Part shown: piece after piece, positions 62,777 to 64,000 of the stretch
How the letters are laid out: each line of letters opens with the position of its first letter
How positions within the stretch are numbered: the stretch's first letter is position 1
NCBI GenBank assembly: GCA_030770535.1
Contig: JASVEC010000024.1
Location: forward strand, 740,004-804,003
Direction: 5' to 3'
Length of the DNA: 64,000 nt
Source: Batkoa obscura
Lineage: Eukaryota > Entomophthoromycota > Entomophthoromycetes > Entomophthorales > Batkoaceae
Program-made: the position numbers and the translations under genes
The notes under the pieces: generated by a model
Seen by the model: the letters and a program-made list of their open reading frames with translations, nothing else
Databases searched by the model: none
What the model was told of the DNA's origin: nothing

Positions 62777-63104
62777 TAAGAATAATTAATCAAAAAACAA
62801 AAGTGAAAAAGTATACTATAATATAAAGATTTATATACATGAACTAAAATCAAGTTAGGAACAATAAATTTTATTTAATAGTAGTAAGTTTTTTTGTTCA
62901 TCTATTGGGTTTTAATTTTTCCTATTTTAAAGTGCGCTGTCTTCTTTTTTTATTATGATTTCTATCTTTAGTTAAAAAATCCTTGGCAAGAATATGCCAA
63001 GAAATAATAATCATGAAAAATATCTGTCTACATATTTTCAAAAAGTAATTTGCACGACTGTTCTTATAAATGGAATAATAATAGTTTATTTATTAAGCTG
63101 GAGA
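62777..63104. other. Intergenic region between tandem paralogs
   Basis: About 330 bases: promoter of paralog 2 and tail of paralog 3. No other feature. Confidence 0.4.
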
Positions 63105-63735
63105 TTAGCTAGGAACTGTAATAACTTCAGGCGCTGTAGGGGTTATAGTACTGACTGGGTTATCATCGCCCGTATAATCGGATATATTACTAGTTAAAGA
63201 TGGTATAATAGGATAATAAGTGGAGTCTGGTATTAAAAAATGAATAAAAATAGATAAAGCCCCGAACATAATTAATAATATCAAACTCAGGATACCATAC
63301 CATGTAGTAGTAAGAGTTATCAAACTAAAGCTAAAAATGAGTTAATATATGAGTACTTATATGCTGAAGACTTAATGAATTACAATAAATAAGCTATATA
63401 AAAAATGAGTTAATAAGTTACAAATCAAATTCAATGTATTCTTACTTAATCCTCTGCTTAATGGAAACTTCATAAATTGAAAATAAACAACATAAATATT
63501 CTGGATACTTTCGACTTCAAATCCAATTAAGAATGCTGAAAATATACTAACAAATTAGAGACATAACATTAATACATAGCAATGAGTAAAATTCTTACAG
63601 GCAATAAATGCCTTGTATTACACCAATAGCATTGAAACCATTGTAGTTAATCCAATAATTAAAGGCGTGGCAAATTAGTATAATAGAACAAAATAAATTG
63701 ACTGCTGAGGTTATAAAGTAAAACTTTGTAGTCAT
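63105..63735 (-). CDS. COPI-associated / TVP15-like small membrane protein, paralog 3
   Basis: Four exons in gene order: 63599-63735, 63446-63546, 63384-63393 and 63105-63330, giving 157 residues. First and second exons have the same lengths as in paralog 2 (137 and 101 nt), and the third is again a 10-nt microexon. Spliced, the protein reads SRGLTYLFFSLITLTTTWYG. This matches paralogs 1 and 2 at the third membrane segment. The start MTTKFYFITSAVNLFCSIILICHAFNYW resembles paralog 1's first segment. The tail is Thr/Pro/Ser-rich and unlike the others. A TATA-like box lies about 55-60 bp upstream (near 63790). Arose by tandem duplication with paralog 2. Confidence 0.7.
63384..63393 (-). other. 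10-nt microexon of paralog 3
   Basis: CTTATTTATT on the coding strand, preceded by a TAG acceptor and followed by a GTAATT donor. It differs from the paralog 2 microexon at one base. Confidence 0.65.
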
Positions 63736-64000
63736 AGTTAAGCAAAAGGCTGTAATTAAAATATCAAAAATAATTGTCTTATGTATTTTATTTATAATCT
63801 ATAATATATGCTTTTTCTAACCAAAGATATTTTAAAGCTCATTTAATAAGACTACTTGGCAATCCAAACTCTGTATGCCAAGATGAATAAAAGGATTTCA
63901 TAGTTTTCTATTATAGAAATTCCCACAAAATTATGATAGGAAGCGGGAAAATAACAGCAAAGGTGTTTATATAAAAAAATTATAAATTGTAATAAGCTAA

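Overview
Organism. The window is eukaryotic and most likely from an early-diverging (non-Dikarya) fungus. It is strongly A+T-rich and gene-dense. Introns are mostly 42-70 nt with GTAAGT-like donors and TAG acceptors, and AAT repeats encode asparagine runs. The gene set is fungal: Ypd1, Met22/Hal2, Got1, Dop1, Msc2, Aim41, Cmc2 and exocyst Sec10. A secreted trypsin-type protease and a family of small Golgi-type membrane proteins would suit an entomophthoralean (Conidiobolus-like) fungus, but that placement is a guess. Mitochondrial genes (uS12m, CMC2, AIM41) argue against an anaerobic chytrid.

Layout. 1-4.4 kb: FAD aromatic-type monooxygenase, then a GLI-like C2H2 factor. 4.4-8.6 kb: gene-poor stretch with one decayed beta-propeller-like pseudogene and a MITE pair. 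8.6-10.8 kb: MPS1-like pseudokinase, copy A. 12-13.3 kb: RhoGEF reduced to its DH domain. 14-22.2 kb: tomosyn/Lgl gene convergent with exocyst SEC10. 22.2-24.6 kb: repeats, including a candidate solo LTR. 24.6-32.4 kb: MET22, a TTI2-like gene, AIM41, an unidentified helical protein and YPD1. 33.5-35.7 kb: pseudokinase copy B, inverted relative to A. 37.5-44.3 kb: trypsin, COPI-associated/TVP15-like gene 1, a DUF4436 protein and GOT1. 44.6-54.4 kb: KXD1, the long DOP1 gene and zinc transporter MSC2. 54.7-59.3 kb: CMC2, MRPS12 and valyl-tRNA synthetase. 59.3-61.5 kb: a cluster of nested and adjacent MITEs. 62.1-63.7 kb: two tandem TVP15-like paralogs.

How the genes fit together. Many genes act in membrane traffic: tomosyn and Sec10 at exocytosis, Got1 and the TVP15-like proteins at ER-Golgi, Dop1 at Golgi-endosome, Kxd1 at lysosome-type organelles, and Msc2 loading zinc into the early secretory pathway. 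Others serve phosphorelay signalling (YPD1), PIKK assembly (TTI2), PAPS turnover (MET22) and mitochondrial translation and respiration.

Most notable structures: (i) a 2.2-kb inverted gene duplication with a sharp identity boundary and a flipped end segment; (ii) a 10-nt microexon shared by two paralogs; (iii) a ~105-bp MITE family with at least 14 copies, one nested in another; (iv) a one-base frame break in an otherwise intact DOP1; (v) a pseudogene whose in-frame stops are all compatible with TGG changed by G-to-A. All exon coordinates were derived by hand from splice-site phase and protein continuity; no search or alignment program was run.
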